25,698 nucleotides of DNA from Alphaproteobacteria bacterium (GTDB lineage: Bacteria > Pseudomonadota > Alphaproteobacteria > Rickettsiales > UBA1997): assembly GCA_021151765.1 (NCBI GenBank), contig JAGKWR010000018.1, positions 1 to 25,698 on the forward strand, read 5' to 3'. How positions within the stretch are numbered: the stretch's first letter is position 1; each line of letters begins with the position of its first letter. Both the position numbers and the translations under genes were made by a program. The notes under the pieces are model-generated. The model saw only the letters and a program-made list of their open reading frames with translations, was not told the origin of the DNA and searched no databases. Of the stretch, positions 7,710 to 15,624 are shown one piece after another.

Positions 7710-9449
7710 ATGAGATTCATTCTGAAATGGGGATTTATTTTCTCAATCTGGATTGCGATTTTTACAAGTTTGGCGCTGCTTTATTACATTAATGATTTAC
7801 CAAGCCTGCAAGAATTAGAAGCGCAAAAAAATCGCCAAGTGATCGAAATTAATTATTCTGACGATGAGCGCATCACCAATTTTGGCGGAGTTTACGGTAG
7901 CGAAGTTGATTTTTATCAACTGCCGGCAAACTTGATAAATGCTGTTGTTGCAACTGAAGATCGTCGTTTTTTTTCGCATCACGGCGTTGATATTTTCGGA
8001 ATTATTCGTGCCTTTTACGTTAATCAAGAAGCAGGAAGAATAGTGCAGGGCGGCAGCACTATTACGCAACAATTGGCAAAATTATTGTTTTTAACTCCGG
8101 ATCGTAATTTCAAACGTAAAATCCAAGAAGTTTTGTTGGCGATTCAGTTGGAGCGCAATTTCACTAAAGAACAAATTATCACCTGTTACTTGAATCGTGC
8201 TTATTTCGGAGCCGGAAATTACGGAGTTGGCAATGCCGCAAAATATTATTTCGGCAAAGAAGTTTCTAGAATTAACCTTAATGAAGCGGCAATGTTGGCC
8301 GGACTTTTGAAAGCACCGTCGAAATTTTCGCCGAAAAATAATTTAAAGTTGGCAGAAGAAAGAGCTCAAGAAGTATTGGAAAATATGGCTGAAGCTGGAT
8401 TTATGGATGATAAAAACTTGTCGCAAGTTGTTGAAGAGGTGAATTATAAAGTAGAAAAATCGCAGAGACTTTATTTTGCTGATTTTGTGCGCGAACAATT
8501 TCCGGAATTTATCTCGAAAGAGAATCTTGAAGATAAAAGAATTATAGTTACCACAACTTTAGACGCTTCAATCCAAGCAAAATTAGAAGAGATTGAAAAT
8601 AATTTTGTCAGCAAAAACGCTGATAAAATTGGTGACTCAGAAATTGCAGTTGTCGTTATGAAAAAAGACGGTGCGGTGTTGGCAATGTCTGGTGGTAAAG
8701 ACTATCAAAAAAGCCAATATAATCGTGCAGCTTATGCGAAAAGACAAGCGGGCTCAGCGTTTAAAACTTTCGTGTATTTAACCGCTTTTGAAAATGGTTT
8801 TACAGTTGATGACGTTATGGAAGACAAAAAGGTGAATTTAGGAATGTGGTTGCCTGAAAATTACAACAATCATTATTTGGGGAATGTTACTTTAAAGCGT
8901 GCTTTCGCCGAATCTTTAAATTCTGTTGCGATTCAGCTGGCGCAAAAACAACCCAAAGAAGCGATTGGTCAAACGGCAAAAAATCTAGGGATAATTTCAA
9001 AAGTTGAAAAAAATGATTTAACCATCGCGCTTGGAACTACGGAAGTTACCTTGTTGGAGCTAGTTTCAGCTTACGCAACAATCGCCAATGATGGTGAAGC
9101 TGTGATTCCTTACGCCATCTCGGCAATTAAAAATGATCGTGAGGAAATTTTGTATCAGCGCCAATCTTCTGGATTTGGATCAGTAGTTTCAAAAGCAGCT
9201 CTTGAGAAAATTAAAATTTGTTTGCGTGAAGTTGTAGAAAATGGAACGGGGAAGGCAGCGAATGTAGCGTCAAATATTTATGGCAAAACCGGCACTAGCC
9301 AAAGTTATCGTGATGCTTGGTTTGTTGGTTTTAACGATGAATTTGTTGTCGGAATTTGGATAGGAAATGATGATAACAAACCAACCAAAAACATAACTGG
9401 CGGATCTTTACCGGCACAAATGTTTGCTGAAATTATGAAGAAGATTTAG
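7710..9449 (+). CDS. Class A penicillin-binding protein (transglycosylase/transpeptidase)
   Basis: This bifunctional peptidoglycan synthase is anchored in the inner membrane by one helix (about residues 5-27). The GT51 glycosyltransferase domain shows the catalytic Glu in ATEDRRFFSHHGVD (E83), the GGSTITQQLAK motif (114-124) and the RKIQEVLLAIQLERNFTK stretch (135-153). The transpeptidase domain shows SxxK as SAFK (S349-K352), SxN as SLN (402-404) and KTGTS (526-530). All catalytic residues are present. At 579 residues it is shorter than E. coli PBP1a (850) and lacks the long inserts; this compact form occurs in small alphaproteobacterial genomes. It is one of few genes here with a good Shine-Dalgarno match (TGAGG, 9 bases before the ATG). 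It is the only plus-strand gene between base 1 and 18.6 kb. Confidence 0.95.
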   Translation: MRFILKWGFIFSIWIAIFTSLALLYYINDLPSLQELEAQKNRQVIEINYSDDERITNFGGVYGSEVDFYQLPANLINAVVATEDRRFFSHHGVDIFGIIRAFYVNQEAGRIVQGGSTITQQLAKLLFLTPDRNFKRKIQEVLLAIQLERNFTKEQIITCYLNRAYFGAGNYGVGNAAKYYFGKEVSRINLNEAAMLAGLLKAPSKFSPKNNLKLAEERAQEVLENMAEAGFMDDKNLSQVVEEVNYKVEKSQRLYFADFVREQFPEFISKENLEDKRIIVTTTLDASIQAKLEEIENNFVSKNADKIGDSEIAVVVMKKDGAVLAMSGGKDYQKSQYNRAAYAKRQAGSAFKTFVYLTAFENGFTVDDVMEDKKVNLGMWLPENYNNHYLGNVTLKRAFAESLNSVAIQLAQKQPKEAIGQTAKNLGIISKVEKNDLTIALGTTEVTLLELVSAYATIANDGEAVIPYAISAIKNDREEILYQRQSSGFGSVVSKAALEKIKICLREVVENGTGKAANVASNIYGKTGTSQSYRDAWFVGFNDEFVVGIWIGNDDNKPTKNITGGSLPAQMFAEIMKKI

Positions 9450-9454
9450 GAGAA

Positions 9455-9533
9455 GAAATTTCCAGACCACGCTTTTTAAGCGAAAAAAGAAATTTATGAA
9501 TTAAGTGAAGAGATAAAAATTTCTGGAATTTTC
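9455..9533. repeat. Imperfect inverted repeat between the PBP gene and tRNA-Ile
   Basis: GAAATTTCCAGA (9455-9466) and TCTGGAATTTTC (9522-9533) are inverted copies matching at 11 of 12 positions, 55 bases apart. The enclosed segment holds a 5-bp hairpin CGCTT-TTT-AAGCG (9470-9482). Neither structure has a U-run in the right place for a standard rho-independent terminator of the PBP gene. On the minus strand, AAAATT-CCAGA-AATTTT with a following U-run (9515-9531 region) is a weak, all-A/T candidate for ending the tRNA transcript. The location between convergent transcripts suggests an RNA-end or processing role, but this is inference. Confidence 0.45.
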
Positions 9534-9543
9534 GATAGTAAAA

Positions 9544-9620
9544 TGGTGGGTCTGGGAGGACTTGAACCTCCGACCTCGCACTTATCAGGCGCGCACTCTA
9601 ACCAACTGAGCTACAAACCC
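9544..9620 (-). tRNA. tRNA-Ile (anticodon GAU), CCA encoded
   Basis: Read on the minus strand, the sequence folds into a full cloverleaf. The acceptor arm GGGTTTG pairs with CAGACCC with one G-T pair, the D-stem is GCTC/GAGT, and the anticodon stem CGCGC/GTGCG carries the loop CTGATAA with anticodon GAT. The T-arm is GGAGG-TTCAAGT-CCTCC. The discriminator is A and a 3' CCA is encoded at 9544-9546. The last nucleotide before CCA is 9547. In most bacteria this tRNA lies in the 16S-23S spacer; here it stands alone between the PBP gene and nadK. Confidence 0.97.
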
Positions 9621-9681
9621 ATTTTTACTTAATCGTTTTACAAGAAATTTTGACTAACGAAGAGGCGCGGCAATTTAGGAA

Positions 9682-9764
9682 GCATCTAACAAAAGTCAAA
9701 TATTTGTTTTAATTTTTATAATCTTTTTTAGATGCCAAACTTTTAGCACTAAAAGTTTAGTATC
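9682..9764. repeat. Nested inverted repeats between tRNA-Ile and nadK
   Basis: A perfect 10-bp inverted repeat AAACTTTTAG-CA-CTAAAAGTTT lies at 9737-9758 and extends outward with GATGC/GTATC (one C-A mismatch between), giving a hairpin at 9731-9764. The left arm of that hairpin also pairs with an upstream copy: GCATCTAA (9682-9689) is the exact reverse complement of TTAGATGC (9728-9735), with near-pairing beyond it. The two pairings share bases 9731-9735 and so exclude each other, like an attenuator or a processing element. No U-tract follows on either strand. It lies in the 191-base leader between nadK and the tRNA, which otherwise shows no gene. Confidence 0.55.
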
Positions 9765-9811
9765 TGATTTCACCTTTATCAGGGCTCCAATAGAGTACTT
9801 ATGATAAAATA

Positions 9812-10594
9812 TTACTGAAATTGCTCGCAAATAATTCTCTCTTCTAACGAGTGATTCTGATCGAAAAGGATTGTGAAAGAAATTGTACGATCTTCAAAAA
9901 TTTCGACAGTTTTAACATTGCGAACCTCGTTAAAATCAGCCGTGGCACTTACAGATCTCTCAGTGTGTTGTAAAACTTCCAAAGTTATTTTACTATTAGC
10001 TGGTAAAAGTGCGCCATGCCAATTGCGTGGTCGAAATGGACTTATCGGAGTAAGTGCTAAAATTTCAGAACCAAAAGGAATAATTGGTCCTCCGGCTGAC
10101 AAGTTGTAAGCAGTGCTTCCAGCGGCTGTGGCAACTAAAATTCCGTCAGCTGCTAAGTTTTGAATGCGTTCTTGTCCGTTAATTTCTACACGAATTTTTG
10201 CTGCCTGACTAGTTTGGCGTAACAATGCAATCTCGTTTATTGCGATGTGGCTAAAACTTTGATTTTGATCGTCTATAACATTCATCCGTAATGGATAAAG
10301 CTTTGATTCTTTTGCTCTTTCTAGGTTTTGTAAGAAATTTTCTTCGTTGAAAGAATTCATCAAAAATCCAACTGTGCCGCAATTAATACCGTAAATTGGA
10401 ATTTGTGTTTTTTCGTATTGATGGAGCAAATGCAGCATCAAGCCATCACCGCCAATTGCGATTACCAAATCAATATCAGTAATATTTTGGTGATCCGAAC
10501 TAAGATCGATAAAATTGTAATTTCTAACCAAAATATTTTTATGTTCGATGGCTTTTTGGTTATTGCGGGCAGCAATTACGGCGATTCTTTTCAT
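9812..10594 (-). CDS. nadK: NAD kinase
   Basis: This 260-residue cytosolic enzyme phosphorylates NAD to NADP with ATP or polyphosphate. It has the catalytic GGDG motif (48-51) in DLVIAIGGDG, the NE motif in HIAINEIAL (N120, E121) and the conserved ADGILVATAAGSTAYNLSAGGP region (149-170). It ends with the ALTPISPFRPRNW segment and a short beta domain with SVSATADF. Length matches alphaproteobacterial NadK. It is the last protein gene in a minus-strand run after rlmB (22-base gap), upstream of tRNA-Ile. No Shine-Dalgarno sequence precedes the ATG. Confidence 0.96.
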   Translation of the reverse strand: MKRIAVIAARNNQKAIEHKNILVRNYNFIDLSSDHQNITDIDLVIAIGGDGLMLHLLHQYEKTQIPIYGINCGTVGFLMNSFNEENFLQNLERAKESKLYPLRMNVIDDQNQSFSHIAINEIALLRQTSQAAKIRVEINGQERIQNLAADGILVATAAGSTAYNLSAGGPIIPFGSEILALTPISPFRPRNWHGALLPANSKITLEVLQHTERSVSATADFNEVRNVKTVEIFEDRTISFTILFDQNHSLEERIICEQFQ

Positions 10595-10616
10595 TGCGAG
10601 GGTTGAACAAAATTTG

Positions 10617-11420
10617 TTATTTTTTCAATTCGTAAAGTGCGATTGAAGTTGCAACTGAGGCGTTGAGACTTTCTACGCTTGGGTCAATTTTTATTTTTGC
10701 AAGAACGTCGCAATTTTTTTTCACTAAGTCGCGAATTCCGTCACCTTCTGATCCAACCACTAAAGCGACATGATCATAATCGCTGATTTTGCTGATTGAA
10801 GTTTCGGAATTGCCATCAAGCCCAATGCACCAATAACCAATTTTTTTCAACTTTTCGATTAAGTTATTGAAATTTACCACAATGACTAAGTCAGCCAATT
10901 CAATTGCACCAACTGAAGATTTGCACATTGAAGCGGTTTCTTTGGGTGCGCTATGTTCGCAAAAAATTATCTTTTTTACGCCAAATGAAATAGCACTGCG
11001 AATAATCGCACCAATATTTTGCGGATCAGACAGTTGATCAAGCAACAATAAGGTTGGAAGTTGTTCTTTCTCGAGAGAATAAAGTTCTTCGAGTAAATCG
11101 TTTTGATTTTTAATTATTAGTTTTGAGCAATTCAGAGCAATTCCCTGATGAATCTGATCACGTCCTACAATTGAAGAAATTTGTTCTCCTTCAACAATTT
11201 TCACTGAATTTTTTAGATGAGAAAGTTGAGCTTTGTTGAGGAATTTTTCGAGTTCAGAGAAAGTATTTTTAGTGCTAATGATCTGAAATATCTTGCGCTT
11301 TTTATTTTGTAATGCAGCGAAAACAGCGTGTTTACCGTACAGCCAGATTGAGTTCTGGCTGCCGGTATTTTCAAATTTATGATTAGTTTTTTGATTTCTT
11401 GTGGTTTTTGTGATTCGCAT
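10617..11420 (-). CDS. rlmB: 23S rRNA 2'-O-ribose methyltransferase, TrmH/SpoU family (RlmB-like)
   Basis: This 267-residue SPOUT methyltransferase probably methylates the ribose of G2251 in 23S rRNA. The N-terminal substrate-binding domain starts at WLYGKHAVFAAL (26-37). The three SPOUT motifs are complete: LDQLSDPQNIGAIIRSA (motif 1, with N135 and R141), LVVGSEGDGI (motif 2, 220-229) and SLNASVATSIALYE (motif 3, 251-264). RlmB cannot be told from the paralogous TrmH-type enzyme TrmB3/YjfH-like forms by sequence alone, but the G-K-H-A-V start is typical of RlmB. The annotated ATG lies 38 bases inside the upstream parvulin gene, and no later ATG precedes the domain. Confidence 0.9.
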   Translation of the reverse strand: MRITKTTRNQKTNHKFENTGSQNSIWLYGKHAVFAALQNKKRKIFQIISTKNTFSELEKFLNKAQLSHLKNSVKIVEGEQISSIVGRDQIHQGIALNCSKLIIKNQNDLLEELYSLEKEQLPTLLLLDQLSDPQNIGAIIRSAISFGVKKIIFCEHSAPKETASMCKSSVGAIELADLVIVVNFNNLIEKLKKIGYWCIGLDGNSETSISKISDYDHVALVVGSEGDGIRDLVKKNCDVLAKIKIDPSVESLNASVATSIALYELKK

Positions 11421-12462
11421 GAGATTTATCTTTATTTTCTACTGCTTGAGAAGTTTCTTCTTTCTTTTCTTCTGAAGCTTTCACTTCAGTTTCAGCTTTT
11501 ACTTCTTCAGATGGTTTATCTTCTTTAGTAGTTGCTGGAACAGTGTCTGCAGGAATATTTGTATTTTGTTTTTGTGATTTTTCGATTTCTTTTAATTGAA
11601 TCAAGATTTGCACTTTCGCTTCTTTGATAATGCGTTTGTTGATTTCATTGATTTTATCTTGAATCAATTGGTCACGAATATTGTCTTTAACAGCCTCAAA
11701 AGATAAGGCTTTTGCAGGTCTAGTATCACCAAGTTTGATGATGTGCCAGCCGTATTTAGTTTCAACTGGATCAGAGATTTGGTCTTTTTCCAAAGTGGTT
11801 ACAACTGAAGCAATTTCTTTAATCATGCTATCTTCCAGAGTATAGTCAATTTCTCCGCCTTTTTCAGCGGTATCTTGATCGATTGAGTATTTTTTGGCGA
11901 AATCAGCAAATTTAGAAGATTTTTTACCGCGTAAGTCTTGAACAATTTTGTCGGCTTCTTCCTTAGTTTTAACAACGATGTGAAAAATTTGATATTCTTT
12001 CTTTCCTTCTAACTCTTTGCTGAGATCAAGATATTTATCGTTAACTTTTTGGTCGTTAATGTCTTTTTTAAGAATCGAGTCGATATAAGATTGACGTAAA
12101 ATTCTGTTTTTTGCTTCAGTAATTTTATTTTGAACTTCTGTTGATTTGCCAATTTCAGATTTAGCAGCTTCTTTTGTTAGTTCTCTTTCTAAATATACTT
12201 CTTTAACCAGAATTTCGACGATTTCTTTTGGTAAATTATCAATTGCTGGAATATTGCTCGCATCTTGACCTTCAAACACTTCGCTCAATTTCATTTCAAT
12301 TTCTGAACGAAAGATTTTTTGTCCGTTAATTTTTGCAACAACTTCGCCAGTTGAAGAGTTGGAAATAATGAAGTAAGATCCAGCAAAAACAACAGCAGCT
12401 AAAGCAGTTGCAGCAATGAAAAGTTTTTTGGATTTCTTTTTTCTAGAAGGAAAAGATAGCAT
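11383..12462 (-). CDS. Membrane-anchored parvulin-type peptidyl-prolyl isomerase (SurA/PrsA-like chaperone)
   Basis: This 359-residue periplasmic folding factor is attached by one N-terminal helix (about 13-34) after a Lys-rich cytoplasmic start. Residues 38-150 are the helical SurA/PpiD-type chaperone region, opening with VAKINGQKIFRSEI. The parvulin domain is at about 155-250: YQIFHIVVKTKEEA, FADFAKKYS, TAEKGGEIDY and VETKYGWHIIKL, with conserved histidines H161 and H240. From about 295 onward there is a low-complexity Glu/Lys/Thr-rich tail that ends in a His/Lys-rich stretch (SHANHKNHKKSKN). It is the same type as the parvulin-like PPIase (plp) of Rickettsia, but with the longer tail. The 3' end overlaps rlmB by 38 bases. 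Confidence 0.9.
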   Translation of the reverse strand: MLSFPSRKKKSKKLFIAATALAAVVFAGSYFIISNSSTGEVVAKINGQKIFRSEIEMKLSEVFEGQDASNIPAIDNLPKEIVEILVKEVYLERELTKEAAKSEIGKSTEVQNKITEAKNRILRQSYIDSILKKDINDQKVNDKYLDLSKELEGKKEYQIFHIVVKTKEEADKIVQDLRGKKSSKFADFAKKYSIDQDTAEKGGEIDYTLEDSMIKEIASVVTTLEKDQISDPVETKYGWHIIKLGDTRPAKALSFEAVKDNIRDQLIQDKINEINKRIIKEAKVQILIQLKEIEKSQKQNTNIPADTVPATTKEDKPSEEVKAETEVKASEEKKEETSQAVENKDKSHANHKNHKKSKN

Positions 12463-12492
12463 AAATTTGTTATTTTTAGTTAAGGAAAATTT

Positions 12493-13368
12493 TTACAATC
12501 CTGGAATCACGAATGTTGGGTAAAGTTGGTAATTTTTGCAAATTGTTTCGAGTTTATTTTTATCGGCCATTTCGCCATATTTTATCTGCAACTTATTCGA
12601 TAAAATTCCGCCGGTAATTAAAACTGAATCAATACCGAAATCAACAGCACCTTTGATATCAGTTTCCATGCCGTCGCCAATTGCCAACATTTTGCCTAAC
12701 ATTTTGCTTTTATCGGAAGTGTTAAAAAGTTCGCAAACTTTGTGATAAACTGCCGCGAATGGTTTGCCGTAATATAAAACTTCACCATTTAATTTTTTAT
12801 ATTCATTGGCCAAAACGCCGGCACAGATTAATTCCAAGCCATTTTGTTTGACGACGATCAAATCTGGGTTGACGCAAATTAGCGGCAAATTGTATTGCGC
12901 TGCTTGTAAAAGTTGCGGCATTTTTTCAGCCAAAACCGAATTATCTCCATCAAAACCAGTTGCAACTGCGAAATCAGCTGCTGATGCATCCGAAGTTATT
13001 TTATAATTCAAACCATCAAGCAAATCGAGGTCTTTTTGTGGTCCAATGTAAAAATAATTTTGACCGAATTTTTTGTAATTTTCGTCTTCGTTTTTTTGCA
13101 AATCTAGGAAAGTAGCTTCACCAGAAGTTAAGATAAAATCGTAAAGATCAGAAGTGATGCCGTATTTTTTTAAAACTTCTGCAACTTTGAATGAACGGCG
13201 CGGCGCGTTTGATAAAAAGCAAATTTTTTTACCAGAATTGCGTAAAGTTTTAATGGCATCAACAACGCCAGCGTATGCGGAAGTGCCGTCATGAACAACG
13301 CCCCAAACGTCAAAAATCAAATATTCGTAATCTGACGCAGCTTCGATAATATTATTGTGAAATTTCAT
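12493..13368 (-). CDS. HAD superfamily IIA phosphatase-like protein (TIGR01459-type)
   Basis: This 291-residue protein is a class IIA HAD hydrolase of the group whose motif I reads DxWGVxHDG; here it is DVWGVVHDG with D20. Motif II is FLSNAPRR, a Lys is present in YYGKPFAAVYHK, and motif IV is AIGDGMETDIKGAVDFGIDSVLITGG. In standard HAD phosphatases the residue two after the nucleophile is an Asp that acts as general acid; here it is Trp, as in the family. The substrate is unknown. NagD and sugar-phosphate phosphatases are the nearest characterised relatives by class. The gene lies 5 bases after the CsgG-like gene and 30 before the parvulin gene. Confidence 0.88.
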   Translation of the reverse strand: MKFHNNIIEAASDYEYLIFDVWGVVHDGTSAYAGVVDAIKTLRNSGKKICFLSNAPRRSFKVAEVLKKYGITSDLYDFILTSGEATFLDLQKNEDENYKKFGQNYFYIGPQKDLDLLDGLNYKITSDASAADFAVATGFDGDNSVLAEKMPQLLQAAQYNLPLICVNPDLIVVKQNGLELICAGVLANEYKKLNGEVLYYGKPFAAVYHKVCELFNTSDKSKMLGKMLAIGDGMETDIKGAVDFGIDSVLITGGILSNKLQIKYGEMADKNKLETICKNYQLYPTFVIPGL

Positions 13369-13373
13369 GAGTA

Positions 13374-14429
13374 TTACTGTTCGAGCATTGAAGTAGCAAG
13401 CTTGGTAACGCCGGCAAGACTGCTTTTTTTGTATTTCATTTTAATTACGTCACCAAGTCGAATTGCTTCAGCTTTTTTAGCGTCATCCATAACAACCCAA
13501 GCTGTTTTTGGATCAACAATTTCGGAAACGGAACCGCTTGCGATAATACGACGTTCAATTTCGATTTGGTTGGTGATCGCATTTTCAGTCTCATATTGGC
13601 CAATCACATCAAACTTGTCGTTTTGTTTAATGCCGTCAAGCGAGCCCAAAGAAATTTTGAAAATGGCTTTATTATCAAGTGTGCGCTTTTCCAAAATATA
13701 ACCTTTTTTGGCGAAGAAATTTTTGATTTCGACTTCAATTTCAGAAATTGCATCATCTCCAGCTTTACGAACCAAGCTGTCATCACGTTTAGCACCTTCA
13801 ACTTTTTTACCACCAATTTGTATGCCGCCAAGAGCTAATCCGCCATCTTGTTGAACTGCTTCAGAACGGCTTTTTTTGCCTTTGAATTCAATTGATTCAA
13901 CAACCGACAAAGAAGGCAATTCATAAACTTTTAAATTACCGGCAACGTCAGAAGAGTAAGTGTATTTTGGTGGAATTGTAACCAATTGGCGACTTTGCGG
14001 ATTGTAGTAAGTTGAGCCATTAGAATATTTGCTAGTGAAGCCAGCATTTGAAATTGCACCAGAAACTGCGTAATCAGCAACGATTGGGCCTTTGTAAGCT
14101 CCGGTTTTATTCATTTCAGCAAGCGAAATTTCTTTTTGTAATTTAGTTGCGGCTTTGCGATCGACTAATTCGCCAAGACGATTTTTACTAATTACATTCT
14201 CAACATCATTGGCGACAGAACTTCCTAAATCAGATTGTTGAGCAACTTCAATATTATTTTCGTCAAATTCAAAAACGACAATTTTAGGAGCTTTGCCAGC
14301 AATATTTTCAGCAGTTGGCATGAATTTAGTTTTGCTCAAAAATTGTTTTTGATATTTAACAAAATCACCGCCAATGGTTGTAGAGCAAGAGGTGAGAACA
14401 AGTAAAGTTGCGAGATATTTTAGTTTCAT
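13374..14429 (-). CDS. CsgG/FlgT-like outer-membrane lipoprotein
   Basis: This 351-residue protein has a lipoprotein signal peptide with the lipobox LTSC (C15). Residues 45-185 resemble the CsgG/TolB-like fold: 'PKIVVFEFDENN', 'GSSVANDVENVIS', 'LVDRKAATKLQKEISLAEMN', 'YKGPIVADYAVSGAI', then 'GNLKVYELPSLSVVESIEFKGK'. Residues 240-335 look like the C-terminal beta domain seen in FlgT-like proteins: 'AIFKISLGSLDGIKQNDKFDVIGQ', 'IIASGSVSEIV', 'RLGDVIKMKYKK'. CsgG-family proteins form outer-membrane pores or activate other envelope proteins, and FlgT builds a flagellar ring in Vibrio. No flagellar or curli gene is visible here. It is downstream of, and tightly linked to, two LPP20-like lipoproteins (6-base gap). 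Family call is by motif pattern; function is not known. Confidence 0.72.
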   Translation of the reverse strand: MKLKYLATLLVLTSCSTTIGGDFVKYQKQFLSKTKFMPTAENIAGKAPKIVVFEFDENNIEVAQQSDLGSSVANDVENVISKNRLGELVDRKAATKLQKEISLAEMNKTGAYKGPIVADYAVSGAISNAGFTSKYSNGSTYYNPQSRQLVTIPPKYTYSSDVAGNLKVYELPSLSVVESIEFKGKKSRSEAVQQDGGLALGGIQIGGKKVEGAKRDDSLVRKAGDDAISEIEVEIKNFFAKKGYILEKRTLDNKAIFKISLGSLDGIKQNDKFDVIGQYETENAITNQIEIERRIIASGSVSEIVDPKTAWVVMDDAKKAEAIRLGDVIKMKYKKSSLAGVTKLATSMLEQ

Positions 14430-14435
14430 AATTTT

Positions 14436-15470
14436 TTAATTGATGATTCCGATTACTTTTAAAATTCCGTCTTGAGAGATTTTATCTTCCAAGGATTTGA
14501 GTGCCGCGTTGTAAGATTCTTTTTCGCTGATAGTTGAGCTGCCAGTTACTTCTACCGAGTTGCTGGCGACAGTTTTATTGTTGGATAAATTTTCAAAATC
14601 AACTTTCAGCTTAGTCAAATAAGCGCCGTAAATTTGGTTTGCAGCACTTGAGGATTTAATCGCAATTACAATTTGATTAGCGCTGTTGTTGCGTGAATTG
14701 GCAACTTTGATTTTTTCTTTGTTCAAAGCAGTGCGGATGATTTGCGAAATTTCTCTGGCGGAATTGATTTCAAAATAAAATTCAATTTTGTCGGTAAGTT
14801 GATTGAATTGATTTTTGAAAGAAGCGTAACGTGCTAGTTTTTCTGATAAATTAATAGTCTCGCCACTGCCTTGTAGAATACGGCTTGAGAGCTCAATTTG
14901 TTTTTCCAAATCGAGAATTTTAGTTAAAGAAACGCGTTTTTGGATTGGGTTGGCGTTCGTGAGATTTTTTTCTAAATCGCTGACTTGTCTTTCCGCAAAA
15001 GCGACTTTTTCTTTTTGATCGTTGATAAAAGGAGAACGCTCAATTTCAACTTCGACATAAAGCAAAGTGCCTTTTTGTTCACTGCGCGAAACGCGAAAAT
15101 TGGTGAAGTCGATTTTTTCAATATTTTGTTTGATTTGCTGACGCATTTCTTGATTGACGCCGTTTTTATCTTCTTCGCTCAAAGTGGTTGATTCTGAAGA
15201 AATGCTCACCATCAAACGAGCTGCGGCATCAGACAATGCAGCTTTAGTGGCTTCTTCCAAATTTGCACCAGTTGAAACGCCGTAAATATTTTGGCTGTTA
15301 TTTTGTTTTGGTGAAGCGTACCACGAAGGTAAATCAGAGGAATTTATTTTATTTGAGCTGCAAGCAATAACAAGGCTGCAGGCGATTAATAAAACTGCGA
15401 ATTTATTCGTCCAATTCTTTGAGAATACTGTCACTGCTTTGTTGAGTTGAGTTGATACGATCAGAAGCAC
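14436..15470 (-). CDS. LPP20/FlgP-like lipoprotein
   Basis: This protein is up to 344 residues. The hydrophobic segment ends in the lipobox VIAC (C37 from the first start). Then follows the LPP20 pattern LPSWYASP...IYGVSTGANLEEATKAALSDAAARL and a later IDFTNFRVSRSEQKGTLLYVEVEI. A middle helical part (about 160-220) and a C-terminal domain of unknown type follow. The open frame begins with GTG at 15470, but that would give a long n-region and a 68-base overlap with the small lipoprotein gene upstream. The in-frame GTG at 15434 gives a more usual 25-residue signal peptide and may be the true start; no ATG is available. It probably acts in the outer membrane with its neighbours. Confidence 0.75.
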   Translation of the reverse strand: MLLIVSTQLNKAVTVFSKNWTNKFAVLLIACSLVIACSSNKINSSDLPSWYASPKQNNSQNIYGVSTGANLEEATKAALSDAAARLMVSISSESTTLSEEDKNGVNQEMRQQIKQNIEKIDFTNFRVSRSEQKGTLLYVEVEIERSPFINDQKEKVAFAERQVSDLEKNLTNANPIQKRVSLTKILDLEKQIELSSRILQGSGETINLSEKLARYASFKNQFNQLTDKIEFYFEINSAREISQIIRTALNKEKIKVANSRNNSANQIVIAIKSSSAANQIYGAYLTKLKVDFENLSNNKTVASNSVEVTGSSTISEKESYNAALKSLEDKISQDGILKVIGIIN

Positions 15471-15567
15471 TTTGTTGTTTTAGGGTTTTTTCAGCTTCTT
15501 TTTTAACAACGGAAGTTTCGCATGAAGCGGTGATGCAAAGGGCAATTAAAGCAATTAAAATTCTCAT
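15403..15567 (-). CDS. Small lipoprotein candidate (54 residues)
   Basis: This short frame has an ATG at 15567 and a TAA at 15403-15405. It begins MRILIALIALCITASC, a typical short signal peptide, with C16 as the likely lipidation site (TASC; Thr at -3 is less usual than Leu). The remaining 38 residues are charged and Gln/Ser-rich, ending SILKELDE, and probably helical or disordered. It sits between two LPP20-like lipoprotein genes on the same strand: 57 bases after the upstream one, and its 3' end overlaps the 5' end of the next. The signal-peptide structure and operon position support a real gene. No family was recognised. It could be a small accessory to the LPP20/CsgG-like set. Confidence 0.65.
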   Translation of the reverse strand: MRILIALIALCITASCETSVVKKEAEKTLKQQSASDRINSTQQSSDSILKELDE

Positions 15568-15624
15568 ATTTTGCAATTTTTAGATGAAGTGAGTTGGACA
15601 GAAAATTTCTGTCCAACCTTTTAA

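Noticed and set aside
9470..9482. CGCTT-TTT-AAGCG hairpin as a terminator of the PBP gene
   Set aside because: It is followed by A-runs on the plus strand, and on the minus strand the T-run precedes the stem, so it is not a standard terminator in either direction.
13357..13838. Plus-strand open frames opposite the CsgG-like gene
   Set aside because: They are shadows of the minus-strand lipoprotein gene, which has a signal peptide and family motifs.
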